Positions 22,353 to 30,866 of a DNA stretch of 32,356 bases are shown here, one piece after another. Each line of letters begins with the position of its first letter. Positions within the stretch are counted from its first letter, which is position 1. The notes beneath the pieces are model-generated. The model made no database searches, was not told where the DNA came from, and saw nothing but the letters and a program-made list of their open reading frames with translations. The position numbers and the translations under genes are program-made. Location of the stretch: NCBI RefSeq assembly GCF_027789125.1, contig NZ_JAQFVF010000075.1, positions 1 to 32,356 of the forward strand, written 5' to 3'. This DNA comes from Paenibacillus aestuarii (GTDB lineage: Bacteria > Bacillota > Bacilli > Paenibacillales > NBRC-103111).

Positions 22353-22787
22353 ACTCCCTAGTTATATCATAGAGGAGAAACCTTAAGCTTCTATTAGGAT
22401 TAGATTAATAATCGATCTTATAATAATTGGATAAAGTCGAATTTTGGGGGGAAAATATCAGCTGAAGTCTTCCTTATTTCAACTTTGTAATTGGGACATG
22501 AAAAGCAGTAATGAAATACAACGAAAATATTACGGAAATTAGATATGCCACCAAAGGTCGCCCGGATCGCCTTCAGGTCTTCCGCTTCCTCCCACAACGA
22601 ATATTGCGCACTGCCCTCGCCTTGCGATCGGGACAGCCAGACTCGTTCCGCGACTGCGACGTGCCGGAGATGATAGAAACGATAACATGGCGATGGATCG
22701 GTTCCATCGCCATGTTATCTCGTACCCGTTGCAATGACATATCTTCTTTATGGTACAGTTCATCGCGCTGTCTGTAACGGCAAGTTT
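22353..22787. other. Intergenic region with degraded sequence
   Basis: AT-rich to about 22540, then a GC-richer part where the minus strand keeps short protein-like pieces (RVWLSRSQGEGSAQYSLWEE, then EDLKAIRATFGG), perhaps the tail of a broken gene. A perfect hairpin lies at 22681-22719. No intact gene. Confidence 0.4.
22681..22719. repeat. Perfect 17-bp inverted repeat, 5-nt loop
   Basis: GATAACATGGCGATGGA pairs with TCCATCGCCATGTTATC. No T-run follows on either side, so it is not a standard terminator. Confidence 0.85.
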
Positions 22788-22822
22788 AAGGGCCATCCTT
22801 TTTACGGTATGGCCCTTTCTTT
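22788..22822. terminator. Terminator of the metallophosphoesterase gene
   Basis: AAGGGCCAT pairs with ATGGCCCTT around a 12-nt loop. It lies 8 nt after the stop of the metallophosphoesterase gene, but the minus-strand tail is weak. Confidence 0.65.
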
Positions 22823-22829
22823 CATGCGA

Positions 22830-23957
22830 TTACAGCCTTTCTTCAAATATGAGTTCACTGTGACCGTTATGAACAGAGTCGGTTTGATAGTAAGATAATT
22901 TCGCAGAGGCGTGGTCCAGAGCCATGATCAAGTAGCTATGGTAGTATACACCGTCCGCATTCGTTTTGAGTTTGACGTTCTCGTACATTTTCGGGGGTAC
23001 TTTTTGGCCGAGGAGATTCATACCTGTTACGGTTTTGTATGGAAAGTCCCTGTCCATGACCGGGAATGCACTGGCACCGATGCAACGTCCTCGTTGTAAA
23101 TTCAAATAAGGATGAAAAAGGATCAGATTATGTTCGTGACCCCAAAGCCAACACTCTACCTGTTTCATCAAATTATGAAAGGAAGCTTGTAAATGGGGGT
23201 TGAATACAAGCTTCTGGCCTTGTGAATCCTCTCCCACTCCTACATCGCTGAACAGCTGATGATGGGATAGTAGAACCGTTTTCCTTTTGTCCGAAGTTTT
23301 CAGCTTGTGAATGTGCCAATCGGTCTCCAACGGATCAAGATAAGGAATACTGACATGTGCCGACAATGGACTTGCGTCGTTCAACCCGGTATCCATTGCT
23401 TGGAACTGCCAATAATCGTTTCTTAGGCAAAAATAACTGGCTGGTTGGCCAAGCTGCTGAAGCAACTGATAATAACCCTCGCCACCGGAATACATATCAT
23501 GGTTTCCGGACAAAGTGAACACCCTCGTTTTTTTCTGATCCACGTACTTCAGGATAAGATCCAGGAAGTTAGTCTTCGCTTCTTCCTTCGTTCCCGAGTA
23601 ATAAATGTCTCCCAAATGGATTAAGAGATCCGGACTATGCTTCATGACCTCGGCAAGCAGCCAAGCTGCATCCTCCTGCCCTGTTCCCCAGTCGGCAATG
23701 AAACCAATCTTCGGTTTATTTGTCCCGATCGGGATGACAAAATCATCTAAGCTATTGTAGCGGACATAAGGGATCGTAAGGCGTCTGTTTAGAAAATAAT
23801 CGTAATAATTTGTGATAACCTTTAGCCAATCCGGATCGCCTTCGCTCATTTTCAATTCATTGATTCGCGGAACGTTATGCGTAATTTCAGCCCAAAACAG
23901 CGCGGTTGCAAGCTTGGAACGTTTAGCGATATTACCCAAAACGTCCATGAATCCCAT
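22830..23957 (-). CDS. Calcineurin-like metallophosphoesterase
   Basis: A 375-aa cytoplasmic protein. After an N-terminal helical part (about 1-80) come the metal-binding blocks of the calcineurin-like fold: IGFIADWGTG (Asp of block I), LIHLGDIYYSG (GD), FTLSGNHDMYSG (GNHD), VLLSHHQLFSD (His) and WLWGHEHNL (GHxH). The usual DxH of block I reads ADWG, lacking the His, as in some phosphodiesterase subgroups. I choose ATG 23957 because GGGAGG lies 10 nt upstream; an ATG 12 codons earlier (23993) has no good site. Substrate unknown (phosphoesters of nucleotides or lipids are possible). Monocistronic, with a terminator. Confidence 0.9.
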   Translation of the reverse strand: MGFMDVLGNIAKRSKLATALFWAEITHNVPRINELKMSEGDPDWLKVITNYYDYFLNRRLTIPYVRYNSLDDFVIPIGTNKPKIGFIADWGTGQEDAAWLLAEVMKHSPDLLIHLGDIYYSGTKEEAKTNFLDLILKYVDQKKTRVFTLSGNHDMYSGGEGYYQLLQQLGQPASYFCLRNDYWQFQAMDTGLNDASPLSAHVSIPYLDPLETDWHIHKLKTSDKRKTVLLSHHQLFSDVGVGEDSQGQKLVFNPHLQASFHNLMKQVECWLWGHEHNLILFHPYLNLQRGRCIGASAFPVMDRDFPYKTVTGMNLLGQKVPPKMYENVKLKTNADGVYYHSYLIMALDHASAKLSYYQTDSVHNGHSELIFEERL

Positions 23958-24122
23958 GGCAAAGGAACCTCCCGGCTTAAAGCGGAAAGGCATAATATCT
24001 GATTCCGCTTTTTCTAACTATCTTATGATCGTTAGCCAGGAATTTGACCACATAGTTACGAACCAGGATAAACGGCTACGCCGTCCTTTGGACGATCGCT
24101 AAATTTGGGCCAGCGAAAAGGC

Positions 24123-24305
24123 CTAAGCTATTCTAGCTGTAGCCGCGAATTCGGACAAAACCGTTGCAGCAATTTTGCCACCGATTTCGGTAATCGACTG
24201 GATCATAAATTCCTCAACTTCATTAGCAAGGGCGTCGATCTTATTTTCAAGGTGGGATAGGTGCTCTTGGTATTGAAGGAGTAATGTGGTAATAGCAAGC
24301 CCCCG
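24123..24305 (-). pseudogene. IS110-family transposase fragment
   Basis: The frame gives TTLLLQYQEHLSHLENKIDA, LANEVEEFMIQSITEIGGKI and AATVLSEFAATARIA, the linker helix plus the start of the Transposase_20 domain (normally I-PGIG-xxAA--L-aEIG). Only about 60 codons remain. The right edge directly abuts the site array at 24303-24455, which may have broken the gene. Confidence 0.7.
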
Positions 24306-24455
24306 ATTATGTCCCTACTTTGTGTCGTTTGAGCATAATGTAGGAACATTTGTGTCGCGAAGCGACGACATGAAAGTTCCTACATAAAAAAATAAAGCCC
24401 ATAACTACAGGCTTATTAAACAAAATTTATGTAGGAACATTTGTGTCGTTAGACT
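24303..24455. mobile_element. Compact site-array element, family A (copy 2)
   Basis: Sites lie at 24310-24328 (direct, shortened), 24338-24357 (direct), 24366-24385 (inverted) and 24429-24448 (direct). The second and fourth are both exactly ATGTAGGAACATTTGTGTCG. A hairpin (AAGCC...GGCTT) lies between sites three and four. Site order and distances (28, 28, 63) match copy 1 at 3493-3648 (30, 27, 64). The edges are uncertain and no target duplication is seen. Confidence 0.65.
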
Positions 24456-24861
24456 AATTCTTTTCGACCTAGTCCTCCGCATGAAGAGTGCGATCTCACA
24501 GTGCTGCACAACAGCTTGAAAAGTTCTTGCACTCACTTTTCAGGATCACTTATAACAAGAAGAACCCGCTCTGAAACCATAAGGAACCGGGTTTTCTTTA
24601 TATTGGGGATTCAGCAACAATAAAGCGACAGCCCCTCTGTTTCTTTGAGTTTTCTCTTCTCAGATGCTCGAACCGAACCACGCTGCCGAATTATAATTGA
24701 ATTCCACATCATCACATAAAGAAGAATGATGCTGATAAGCCTACGTTTGCCTCTACTCATTTGTTTTCGTTTTCACCCCCTTTCAGTGGAAAGTATTCAT
24801 AGTCAGACGATAGCTCATTTAATTAGTAGGTACACCTATCGTCAAAATAGTTCGGGTAGAA
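24456..24861. other. Intergenic region with a plus-strand terminator
   Basis: AACCCG pairs with CGGGTT (24563-24593) before TTTTCTTTA, which would be a plus-strand terminator, yet no plus-strand gene is left upstream. No coding sequence recognised. Confidence 0.4.
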
Positions 24862-25425
24862 TTACTTAATGGGGGTCTTGCCGGTGCGTTTAGCGATATC
24901 GAGATAGCTCCTTTCGTAGCAAACCCCGTCTTAGGCAAGATAAAGCAGGTCATCTCCACCGATATTTTTTGTTTGGGTTTGCACCGTATTTTAATAAAAG
25001 CTTTATATATTTTGGGTCTTTTTTAGCACCATTATCTACCCATGAGAACCTGCTGCAATAAAAAGTGGTGTCCTACCGCCATTCATCGAGACTATGTTAG
25101 GGTCAGCACCACTTTTCAAAAGCGTCTCTGCCGAATTATATTTCTCCATTCCTATAGCCCAAAGCAATAAAGTTGCACCATACTTAGGTTATTGATAATT
25201 TAGTAAAGAGGGGTTTGACTTTAATATCTTTTCGATAGTCTTTGTTTTTTGATCCCTTACCGCTAAGGCCAATTTCCACGCCGGAGTTTCTTTGTAAATA
25301 TTTACATTATATATTTTGTAATTCCCATCAGCGAATATATCTTCGACAGATTGGATACCGTATTTTGCAACAATAATTATTAGAATAACGATAAAAGATG
25401 TAATAACCGCCTTCTTTTTATTCAT
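24862..25425 (-). pseudogene. Membrane-anchored ankyrin-repeat protein, multiply disrupted
   Basis: The N-terminus (25189-25425) has one membrane helix (AVITSFIVILIIIVAKYGI) and WKLALAVRDQKTKTIEKILK, a start of ankyrin repeats. After TAA at 25189 the frame goes on with KYGATLLLWAIGMEKYNSAE, TLLKSGADPNIVSMNGG and TPLFIAAG (with one odd residue), and other frames hold KYIKLLLKYGANPN and SYLDIAKRTGKTPIK. At least one nonsense codon and two frameshifts or further stops separate them. The intact form was probably a surface or membrane protein-interaction module of about 180 aa. Confidence 0.85.
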
Positions 25426-25521
25426 TGTATTACTCTTTCCCCCAATATAACTTACAAAATATAATTCTTCCGAGTATCCCCAGTTAGCTTAATAAAATCC
25501 ATGATTTATTTACATTTCCAT

Positions 25522-25995
25522 CTAGGTGTTAAGCAATTTCCTCATTCTCCAAACAACATACTGATGTCGTTCTTCCTTAACTTTTGACATTCCCGACTTG
25601 AGATAAAACTGAACTGCTCTTTCATTGGTTGGAGAGACTCTCAAATGATATTCCCTTACATTGTATTTAAGAAAAAAATTCTCAGCGTATTCCAATAGTC
25701 CCTTCCCATAGCCTTTCCCACGACACTCAGGAACCAAGTAAAATAAATTCACATATCCAATCTCATCTCCCTCGTAATGGAGGATTTGCAGTTCAATTTG
25801 TCCAATAATTCTCCCATCACTCTCAATAAGCATCAATCCATCTGGAAACCTAGATAATCGCTCCTCGATTCGATTAACATAAGCATCTTCCTCACCAAAT
25901 CCTTCTTCATTACCAAAACTTACAACATAAGACTCTCTGCGGAATCTAACAATCACTTCCCTATCCTTGACAACATCTATACTACGAAATAGCAT
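25522..25995 (-). CDS. GNAT-family N-acetyltransferase
   Basis: 157 aa, one GNAT fold. The acetyl-CoA loop reads YLVPECRGKGYGKGLLEYAE (R-G-x-G-x-G/A pattern at about 90-108), followed by the helix AENFFLKYNVREYHLRVSPT and the usual ERAVQFYLKSGM. It should transfer an acetyl group from acetyl-CoA to an amine; the acceptor is unknown. The start follows AGGAGG by 8 nt. It heads away from a minus-strand block of small genes. Confidence 0.93.
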   Translation of the reverse strand: MLFRSIDVVKDREVIVRFRRESYVVSFGNEEGFGEEDAYVNRIEERLSRFPDGLMLIESDGRIIGQIELQILHYEGDEIGYVNLFYLVPECRGKGYGKGLLEYAENFFLKYNVREYHLRVSPTNERAVQFYLKSGMSKVKEERHQYVVWRMRKLLNT

Positions 25996-26042
25996 AATTC
26001 TAGCCTCCTTTTATATAACGCCATATAAAATTGCTCTTTCAA

Positions 26043-26714
26043 TTAATCGTTCTTGATTAAGGCTTTACTTATCCACTTCAACGCCCTGTTTATAAAATTA
26101 TGTTTTGGTTTTTTGAACATCTTTTCTACATTAGTCAGTTCAATCTTATCTCCTTCATTACGTAGATCCATATATTCGTACTTATCTGTTATCTTAATTA
26201 AACCCTGTTCCAAAAATGATAATAATCGCTGAGCTTCTATATAAACACTAGGTCTAATTATTTCCAATGGTTTTCTTTTCTTACTAAAATCTTCTTCATT
26301 CCAGTTAATCTTTTCTCTTAGAGCGGGCACTATATCAAGAATAGAAAGCACATAGGTCAACCCTAGATACCTTAAAAAAGAATACCCATCACAATAGTTT
26401 AAATAAATTTCCTCCAGAACCTCTACAAGATCATAAGTATTATGTATGACTTTTTGCAAAAGTTCTTCCAGTTTCATTTGTTCAAACTTACCTTTTGGTA
26501 TTTTTGAGTACATTACTGTCTCTATTTCATTAAAGATATATTTACTTTTGTAGTTCAAGTCTAATAACTTAAAGTAAAAATCTTGACCGTAAATTTCCTC
26601 AATCCTAGGCGTACTGTATAACCAAATTTCAAATTCTTGTACTGTAATTTCCCTTCTATAAAGGTTGTAGAATTGTTGCTCAATGCTTTCCTTTCCTTCT
26701 CCAAATTCCCCCAT
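26043..26714 (-). CDS. Hypothetical protein, 223 aa
   Basis: An AT-rich gene for a helical, acidic cytoplasmic protein (FYNLYRREITVQEFEIWLYS near the start, YLNYCDGYSFLRYLGLTYVL midway). The N-terminal pattern of an aromatic helix, then YGQDFYFKLLDLNYKSKY, resembles small Bacillales proteins encoded in polymorphic-toxin immunity clusters, but no toxin is present here and the likeness is only by eye. The ribosome site before ATG 26714 is poor. Neighbours are a 82-aa hypothetical gene and the GNAT gene on the same strand. Confidence 0.65.
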   Translation of the reverse strand: MGEFGEGKESIEQQFYNLYRREITVQEFEIWLYSTPRIEEIYGQDFYFKLLDLNYKSKYIFNEIETVMYSKIPKGKFEQMKLEELLQKVIHNTYDLVEVLEEIYLNYCDGYSFLRYLGLTYVLSILDIVPALREKINWNEEDFSKKRKPLEIIRPSVYIEAQRLLSFLEQGLIKITDKYEYMDLRNEGDKIELTNVEKMFKKPKHNFINRALKWISKALIKND

Positions 26715-26756
26715 TACGATTACATCACCATCACTTGTTATAAAATCGTGCTTTCA

Positions 26757-27005
26757 TCACATATTTTCTAACAAATAAGCTTTTCTAATTATTGCGATTA
26801 GTTTTTTAATCCTCGCTCTTGGAAAATGTTTTTGATCCGACCGATACCAAGGGTCTAATAACCTATCTATAACGTCTATTGCCCTTGAATTATAAAGTAC
26901 ATACTCGCTTTCATTATGCGATCTCCATTGCGGCCAATAACTCCAGCACCATTCGAGAAAATCTTCTTCAGTAAGATTCATATCGTTTAAATCTATTTTT
27001 TTCAT
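26757..27005 (-). CDS. Hypothetical protein, 82 aa
   Basis: A small Trp-rich protein (EDFLEWCWSYWPQWRSHNES, later DPWYRSDQKHFPRARIKKLI) with acidic start and basic end, probably soluble. ATG 27005 lacks a strong ribosome site. The gene lies between two other small minus-strand genes, 42 nt before the 223-aa hypothetical gene. No family recognised; a regulatory or immunity role would be a guess. Confidence 0.55.
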   Translation of the reverse strand: MKKIDLNDMNLTEEDFLEWCWSYWPQWRSHNESEYVLYNSRAIDVIDRLLDPWYRSDQKHFPRARIKKLIAIIRKAYLLENM

Positions 27006-27093
27006 GAGAATATAGAGGTTTTCTGGTGTAAAGGGATTTTATAACATACTTTTTCACCTTATTTCAAATAAAATCATTCTTTTAACTTACTTT

Positions 27094-27330
27094 CTAATAT
27101 CTAGTCCACAAAAACACCCAAAACGAAATACCAACAGTCGCAAACAATATCGCTATTATCCTTTGCATCATGAAATATGATTTTGGTGGTTCTTTTGTTG
27201 CTTTCCAGCTTTGTGTTATCTTCCATAATGTATATGGTGCAATCGCTCCAAACAATGCAAAGCCAATCCAAAGTGTAAAGAAGATTGTGGCTAAAATGCT
27301 GAATAACTTTAGTTCTGGAGGAACAAACAT
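27094..27330 (-). CDS. Small membrane protein, 78 aa
   Basis: Two strongly hydrophobic helices (about residues 6-32, IFFTLWIGFALFGAIAPYT; and 55-75, IIAILFATVGISFWVFLW) joined by a basic loop QSWKATKEPPKS. ATG 27330 (MFVPPELKLF) follows GGTGGAG by 9 nt; a GTG five codons earlier sits inside that site. No family recognised. Confidence 0.65.
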   Translation of the reverse strand: MFVPPELKLFSILATIFFTLWIGFALFGAIAPYTLWKITQSWKATKEPPKSYFMMQRIIAILFATVGISFWVFLWTRY

Positions 27331-27392
27331 TGTAATCAACTCCACCCATTTCTCTTTTGACCTTATTTGGTATATTGTACCATTAAATACAA

Positions 27393-27421
27393 CAAAAAAA
27401 GCTACCCATTTTCGGATAGCT
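27393..27421 (-). terminator. Rho-independent terminator
   Basis: AGCTATCC pairs with GGGTAGCT (one mismatch) around a 6-nt loop, with seven T residues on the minus strand, right after the MEKHLA gene. Confidence 0.85.
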
Positions 27422-27431
27422 ATTCAGACGA

Positions 27432-27890
27432 TCATATGAATTTGTACTCTTTAAATGATGCTGCTTGCCCTTGATATTTCCCCTCGTCGTCAACCAAATT
27501 CCAGACAGTAGCATTTACAATATAAAACCTTGTTCCGTTACTTGATATACGAATGCCAGTGTAATTATCAACAAAACCTTTTTCCGTAACAATTTCAAAA
27601 AATCTATCGCGTTCTGCCCGTTCCATTGGCTCAGCAGTTAATCTTGATGGAGTTGTTATGAAGGTTTCCCAATCCATCTCCCATAATTTTAAAGCTTCTC
27701 GGTTTCCAAAGTTTAAAATAGGATCGTCACCAACACCATGAGACAAAACAATAATTGGAGAGTGATAGAGCTGATCCAGCAAACCTGCTTCATATTTTAC
27801 AGGAATCAAATCTTTTCCAGTCCATTTCTTATAACTCTGAATAATATTCTTGGCGTGTTCGTTTGTTGCCCCTGCTCCTGTCAAAATCAT
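27432..27890 (-). CDS. MEKHLA-domain protein
   Basis: 152 aa made of one MEKHLA (PAS-related) domain: PIIVLSHGVGDDPILNFGNR, EALKLWEMDWETFITTPSRL and TAEPMERAERDRFFEIVTEK, ending RFYIVNATVWNLVDDEGKYQ with GQAASF. The family occurs alone in bacteria and at the end of plant HD-ZIP III factors and probably senses a small ligand or redox state. ATG 27890 follows GGAGGATG by 6 nt. It has its own terminator and no evident partner. Confidence 0.9.
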   Translation of the reverse strand: MILTGAGATNEHAKNIIQSYKKWTGKDLIPVKYEAGLLDQLYHSPIIVLSHGVGDDPILNFGNREALKLWEMDWETFITTPSRLTAEPMERAERDRFFEIVTEKGFVDNYTGIRISSNGTRFYIVNATVWNLVDDEGKYQGQAASFKEYKFI

Positions 27891-27997
27891 ATTCTACATC
27901 CTCCGAATAAATATTAAGACTATTTGACTTTAAGATTGTCATTTATGTATCGATTTGAGCTATTTCACCAATCTAGTTCTATTAAGAATATAAAACA

Positions 27998-28023
27998 AAT
28001 AAAAGTAGGAAATATATCCTACT
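27998..28023 (-). terminator. Terminator of the DUF4337 gene
   Basis: AGTAGGA pairs with TCCTACT, followed by TTTATTTGTTTT on the minus strand. Confidence 0.7.
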
Positions 28024-28064
28024 CATTATCATGAATCACTTAATAGATGATAATTTGATAAAAC

Positions 28065-28694
28065 TCAATGTGTAAAATAGGATGATGCAAAATATAATAT
28101 TCCCAGAGATGAAGCACCAATGCTTGCAAACCATAATGGCCTTTTACGCAATAAACTTGAAACCGATGCAAGTACGATTGCGATTTGTAGTAATGTTAAC
28201 GCAACTCCAGTTTTATGATGTTTTCGAACCAATACTGAAGTTTCCTTTATCTTTTCTTCCCTCGAATTTTCAAGTTCAGTTGCCTTCTGTTGAATATCCT
28301 TTTTTTCTATATCATATTTATTTACAGTTGCATCAAATTCACTTTGTACTTCTTTTGTTAGAGGATTTCCCGAGGCAGCAAGTGATTTCGATTGACTTAA
28401 AAATAACTCTTCCTTGATACCTTTAGCTTGATAATATGCCCATTGGTCGGATGCTTGTGATTGTAACAAAACAGCGTTATCCATTTCTAAAAGCGTATCA
28501 GTTGTAATTTGGCTTTCAGTTAATCCAACATAAGCAGTTAAAACAGCATAAATACTAATTGTTACTGCAACAATATTATTAAACTTGCTGCGCGCTTTCT
28601 CTTCTTTGTCTCGGTTTTTTTCATGTTCCTCAATTTCTTTAATTTCTTCTTCAACTATTTCTAATGGATTTTCAATTCCAAAATTCTCTTCCAA
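28065..28694 (-). CDS. DUF4337 membrane protein, 209 aa
   Basis: Acidic N-terminus, a membrane segment (about 39-60, FNNIVAVTISIYAVLTAYVG), a long coiled-coil-like outside part with DQWAYYQAKGIKEELFLSQS, and two more membrane segments near the C-terminus (about 163-180 and 188-205). NAVLLQSQASDQWAYYQAKG is the DUF4337 signature. The start is TTG, 6 nt after AGAGGTG. Function unknown; the family is mostly described in proteobacteria and cyanobacteria, so this copy may be acquired. Confidence 0.88.
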   Translation of the reverse strand: MEENFGIENPLEIVEEEIKEIEEHEKNRDKEEKARSKFNNIVAVTISIYAVLTAYVGLTESQITTDTLLEMDNAVLLQSQASDQWAYYQAKGIKEELFLSQSKSLAASGNPLTKEVQSEFDATVNKYDIEKKDIQQKATELENSREEKIKETSVLVRKHHKTGVALTLLQIAIVLASVSSLLRKRPLWFASIGASSLGILYFASSYFTH

Positions 28695-28817
28695 CTTTGC
28701 ACCTCTACCTTTTTTCCAATACTTGCCATCAAGTTTTTATTTTATTCAGTGTAAACCTATGTTTTATTCCATTGTTATTATAAACAGTGCAACGTAATCT
28801 GAATATTTGTTCATTTC

Positions 28818-29330
28818 TCATTTACCTCTCAACATTTCTTTAATCTCCGCTAATTCTTCTTTCACTTCACTTCTAAACTCAGCAAAATCGGCTTCAATAC
28901 GATGCAAATGTCCTTGCATATCATCAATTTCCTGCTCTGCTTTATAGTTAATCGCAAAGTCTATAATCGTTTCTTGTTTATCTCTTGCTGCCTGTCTATT
29001 CTGACTCATCATAATGATGGGAGCTTGAAATCCAGCCAGGAACGATAGTACTAAATTCAGAAGAATAAATGGCGGCTCATCAAAATGAATTACTTTAGTA
29101 AAAGACATTGTATTAACAACAATCCATACCACCAGAACGGCAAAAAAGATATTAATAAACTTCCAACTTCCACCGAATTCAGCAATTTTATCTGCAAGTT
29201 TATCAGACCATTTAGTTGACTTTACGTATTCCTCATTTAAGTGAGCATGAATCTGATTTTCAAATTCATCTACCAAGCGGTTAACTCGAACACCGTAATC
29301 TTTTAATTCCTTTGTAGTTTCAAGTCCCAT
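28818..29330 (-). CDS. DUF1003 membrane protein, 170 aa
   Basis: The core reads KLADKIAEFGGSWKFINIFF, AVLVVWIVVNTMSF and PPFILLNLVLSFLAGFQAPI with IMMSQNRQAARDK, the hallmark of DUF1003: two membrane helices around a short loop, then the MSQNRQ motif. The C-terminus (about 135-170) is a predicted coiled coil (HRIEADFAEFRSEVKEELAE). ATG 29330 is chosen, since a GTG three codons earlier lies only 3 nt from AAGGAG. Function unknown. Same strand as the DUF4337 gene 124 nt downstream. Confidence 0.92.
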   Translation of the reverse strand: MGLETTKELKDYGVRVNRLVDEFENQIHAHLNEEYVKSTKWSDKLADKIAEFGGSWKFINIFFAVLVVWIVVNTMSFTKVIHFDEPPFILLNLVLSFLAGFQAPIIMMSQNRQAARDKQETIIDFAINYKAEQEIDDMQGHLHRIEADFAEFRSEVKEELAEIKEMLRGK

Positions 29331-29363
29331 TGTTCTCACCGTCTCCTTTGAAATGGATTTTGA

Positions 29364-29692
29364 TTATATTTGCGAACCTTTGATTAAATTTCGAAGTTGA
29401 TCCTCATCTGTAATTGCAAGGTTAATTAGTGCCTGACCAACATCCATATTTACATTTGTAAGAAACCACATGCCAGTACTTGGTACAAGTGACCTTCTAA
29501 ATTCATGAAATAAGACAGGTCTATATACTTTTAGCACAGTCATAAATTCAACTGTAGGCGGTACGATGTGTCGAATTTCAGAAATTGATCCAAAAAATTT
29601 CTTTATCTCTAAAATGTCAATCCCTTTTCTATTCAATCTTCTAATCATTGCAAAGAATTCATCAATCAGCTCTTCTTTGTTAACAATAATGT
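29364..29692 (-). CDS. Hypothetical protein, about 94-109 aa (start uncertain)
   Basis: The sure part begins at ATG 29648 (MIRRLNRKGIDILEIKKFFG), but that codon has no ribosome site. The frame stays coding-like upstream (NKEELIDEFFA) to an ATT at about 29692 that lies 7 nt after AGGTGA, so a rare ATT start or a mutated ATG is possible. The middle (MTVLKVYRPVLFHEFRRSLV) and end (GQALINLAITDEDQL) suggest a soluble alpha/beta protein. No family recognised. It lies 33 nt upstream of the DUF1003 gene. Confidence 0.6.
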
Positions 29693-29727
29693 TTCACCTA
29701 ACTCTCTGCATGGAATCATCATTTATT

Positions 29728-29844
29728 CTATATCAATTTCAAGCTCAAACTTCCTCTTTCAGGCATTACAATTTGAATATTCATTGTCATTCCATCCTCG
29801 CGATATAATTTCCTTGCCATATCGATGGCTATCTGTTTGGTCAT
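29728..29844 (-). CDS. Small peptide ORF, 38 aa
   Basis: ATG 29844 follows AGAGGAG by about 10 nt. The product MTKQIAIDMARKLYREDGMT then MNIQIVMPERGSLSLKLI has no membrane helix. It sits between two small same-strand genes with tight spacing, consistent with an operon. It could also be a truncated gene. Confidence 0.5.
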   Translation of the reverse strand: MTKQIAIDMARKLYREDGMTMNIQIVMPERGSLSLKLI

Positions 29845-29862
29845 GTTACTTTTTCTCCTCTG

Positions 29863-30057
29863 TCATAATTTATGCATCGTATCACTTTCTAATTTATAAA
29901 GAATCACTTTGTTGTACTCTCTTCTTGATAACATTACTTTTAAACTTTCAATTATCTCATTAGCTTCTTGACGATACTCCTCATCGCCAAAGATCTCAAA
30001 CAATCTCATATAATCGTTATATTCATCCAACCATTCATCCAAATAAGCAGCACTCAT
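29863..30057 (-). CDS. Hypothetical protein, 64 aa
   Basis: ATG 30057 (MSAAYLDEWLDEYNDYMRLF) follows GAGGTGG by 6 nt. An acidic, helical protein with EEYRQEANEIIESLKVMLSR, of the size of small regulators or antitoxins. It is the first gene of a likely small operon running to about 28818. No family recognised. Confidence 0.65.
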   Translation of the reverse strand: MSAAYLDEWLDEYNDYMRLFEIFGDEEYRQEANEIIESLKVMLSRREYNKVILYKLESDTMHKL

Positions 30058-30119
30058 AGATACCACCTCATACACCTATGATAGTATCGTTAGATTAAAA
30101 TATTATGAGGATATGATTA

Positions 30120-30144
30120 AGACAGCCCCTCACCAAGGCTGTCT
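30120..30144. terminator. Weak terminator-like hairpin
   Basis: AGACAGCC pairs with GGCTGTCT around a 9-nt loop. The T-run is short on both sides. Confidence 0.45.
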
Positions 30145-30292
30145 CTTTGCGTTACTCTCTACATCATCCTAGTTTTTAATTAATCATCTTAATTATTCCA
30201 TACTTACGATCCCCATCTTACAGACGCTTCAAAAAATGATTAAGTGGCGTCTTATTTAGTGCGGCCTTTTTCTGATACTCCGGATTTAATTT

Positions 30293-30534
30293 TCATGGGA
30301 GTTCAATAATTTTGACACGATTTTCGAACAATTTACCAACAACGAATATACTTTCCCCAAGGACCCAAGTCGGCCTTTTCTCTTTCAATTAAATTAACAA
30401 AGTTCCAATTTACATCCCTACAACCCTTGCATGGATTAGATAGCATTTGGATCAGTGTAATATTCATTAGAACAACCATTAGGATCAATTAGTATTAACT
30501 TCTCAATAATAATGCTACTTGCGTCCGTTTCCAT
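30293..30534 (-). pseudogene. Small gene with internal stop and frameshift
   Basis: ATG 30534 has an ideal GGAGG site 4 nt upstream and starts METDASSIIIEKLILIDPNG, but the frame stops after 32 codons. Other frames go on with RDVNWNFVNLIEREKADLGP and then ESIFVVGKLFENRVKIIELP before TGA at 30293. Together they give a protein of about 80 aa, unrecognised. Confidence 0.55.
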
Positions 30535-30561
30535 TTTACCTCCGGTCACGGTCATAATCTT

Positions 30562-30838
30562 TTACAACTGCAGGCCGAATCTTTTGAGCTCGATAAGTAT
30601 TCCTTCCAGCTCCCTACCCTTTTCAGTCAGGGTATATTCCACCCGGGGCGGAACCTCCGGATAGACGGTCCTCTCTACGATCCCCTTCTCTTCCAGCTCC
30701 TTTAACCTAAGCGACAATGTCTTAGGGCTGATGCCTTCCATCGAGCGAAGCAGATCGCTAAAGCGCAGAGTGTTATCTAGCAATAGATCCCGGACGATCA
30801 AAACGGTCCACTTGATTCCGATGAGGCGTTCTTAGACA
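30562..30838 (-). pseudogene. HxlR-family regulator lacking its N-terminus
   Basis: RLIGIKWTVLIVRDLLLDNT, LRFSDLLRSMEGISPKTLSL, RLKELEEKGIVERTVYPEVP and RVEYTLTEKGRELEGIL form an almost complete HxlR winged helix. The usual first 10-15 residues with the conserved Cys-Pro are missing and a TAA precedes the frame, whereas an ATG at 30838 is in another frame. A one-base shift near 30828 or a truncation has probably killed the gene. An internal TTG start at 30801 would remove part of helix 1. Confidence 0.75.
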
Positions 30839-30866
30839 TGATCTGAGATGAAATTTTTCTTAAAAT

